Below are positions 23,546-23,945 of a stretch of 23,945 nt of DNA, one piece after another (the first letter of the stretch is position 1; each line of letters begins with the position of its first letter). The notes below the pieces were generated by a model. The model did no database searches, had not been told where the DNA came from, and worked only from the letters and a program-made list of their open reading frames with translations. The position numbers and the translations under genes were made by a program. The DNA comes from UBA11612 sp963976395 (GTDB lineage: Bacteria; Pseudomonadota; Alphaproteobacteria; Rhodospirillales; Rhodospirillaceae): positions 1 through 23,945 of the forward strand of contig CAXBLG010000049.1 in assembly GCA_963976395.1 (NCBI GenBank). Reading direction: 5' to 3'.

Positions 23546-23945
23546 ATGCGTGTATGGGTTGTTTCAATAGCGCTTCTTATTTTTCCGGCCCTAGCGCCTT
23601 AAAAAGCGTTGGCGTGGGATGATCAGGCTCATCGCAACGTTGCGCTGATCACGGAGCACTATCTGACGCCTGAAGCAAAGGCGAAAGTTGGGGCCCTGCT
23701 TTCATCCGACTCGGCGGCAGGAAAGACATACAACATTGCGGACGCAGCCACTTGGGCCGACATACAGTTGGCCATGCACCCTGAATATTCCCAATGATAC
23801 TTCGCGCAAATTGGAGCGAATCAACCTAACATTTCGGAATCTTGTTTCGGGCAGCAAGCCCTGCCTATCGGCACTCCTGCTTCTCAGGGACCCGCTAAGG
23901 CCTGCGTAATCGATAAAATTCATCAATTTTGGACGGAGTTTACCG
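23546..23945 (+). pseudogene. S1/P1-type nuclease, second copy, broken by two stop codons
   Basis: The frame from ATG 23546 aligns codon for codon with the nuclease at the left end but has TAA at 23600-23602 (codon 19, in the signal peptide) and TGA at 23795-23797 (codon 84, where the other copy has Trp). The metal-ligand His85 of the other copy is Tyr here, and the Gly before His29 is Ala, giving WDDQAH. Outside these changes the two proteins are very similar up to the window edge. The upstream ribosome site and promoter box are intact. A single-stop suppression model is unlikely, as a ligand is lost too. The gene runs off the window. Confidence 0.85.

Larger units (their letters stand above)
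23420..23945. repeat. Right arm of the imperfect inverted repeat
   Basis: Reverse-complement counterpart of positions 1 to about 525, carrying the pseudogenised nuclease copy and its promoter. The intervening DNA of about 22.9 kb could invert by recombination between the arms if both lie on one replicon. Confidence 0.85.

Noticed and set aside
1..23945. Inverted terminal repeats of a transposon or a linear phage or plasmid
   Set aside because: The repeats encode a nuclease gene with its promoter, no transposase or integrase is present, and the exact 55-bp end identity is better explained by assembly. A composite origin is not excluded but is not supported.

Overview
The window looks like a chromosomal segment of an alphaproteobacterium, possibly Hyphomicrobiales-like. 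This is inferred from the style of the glycogen enzymes, the short two-domain GlgB, the short UspA protein and FNR/FixK-type promoter boxes, and was not tested by any search. Base composition is near 50% GC. No rRNA, tRNA, CRISPR array, integrase or intact transposase was seen.

Layout. (1) Positions 1-400 (minus) hold the N-terminal part of an S1/P1-type nuclease gene, and 23546-23945 (plus) hold a second, pseudogenised copy in the opposite orientation. The window is therefore bounded by an inverted repeat of roughly 0.5 kb. Its outermost 55 bp are identical, which also looks like an assembly-graph break. (2) Positions 817-2630 hold a copper-type cassette: a decayed CopA-type P-ATPase remnant, a membrane-anchored cupredoxin-like protein, a DUF2933 protein and an isoprenylcysteine-methyltransferase-like membrane protein. 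(3) Positions 2872-6735 hold a CPA2-type cation/proton antiporter and phosphoenolpyruvate synthase. (4) Positions 6999-8024 hold glucokinase, followed by a gene-poor stretch with the relic of a second, P2/P3-like P-type ATPase. (5) Positions 8653-20085 hold the core of the window, a glycogen locus in three transcription units: glgC (minus), divergent from glgA-glgP (plus), which converges on glgB-glgX-malQ (minus). (6) Positions 20445-23385 hold a universal stress protein, a 2-hydroxyacid (D-lactate-type) dehydrogenase relic, a SAM methyltransferase and a DUF6629 membrane protein.

How the genes could work together. PpsA makes PEP from pyruvate for gluconeogenesis. Glk feeds free glucose back to glucose-6-phosphate. 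GlgC, GlgA and GlgB build glycogen, and GlgP, GlgX and MalQ take it apart. No phosphoglucomutase gene is in the window. Four 14-bp palindromes of the form TTGA-N6-TCAA (FNR/FixK/Anr-like) lie in intergenic DNA: upstream of both nuclease copies, between glgC and glgA, and upstream of usp. Each sits about 30 bp from a -10-like hexamer, the geometry of an activating site near -41.5. The main hypothesis is that glycogen storage, the stress protein and the nuclease form a low-oxygen or redox-responsive regulon. The accessory flanks carry at least four decaying genes.
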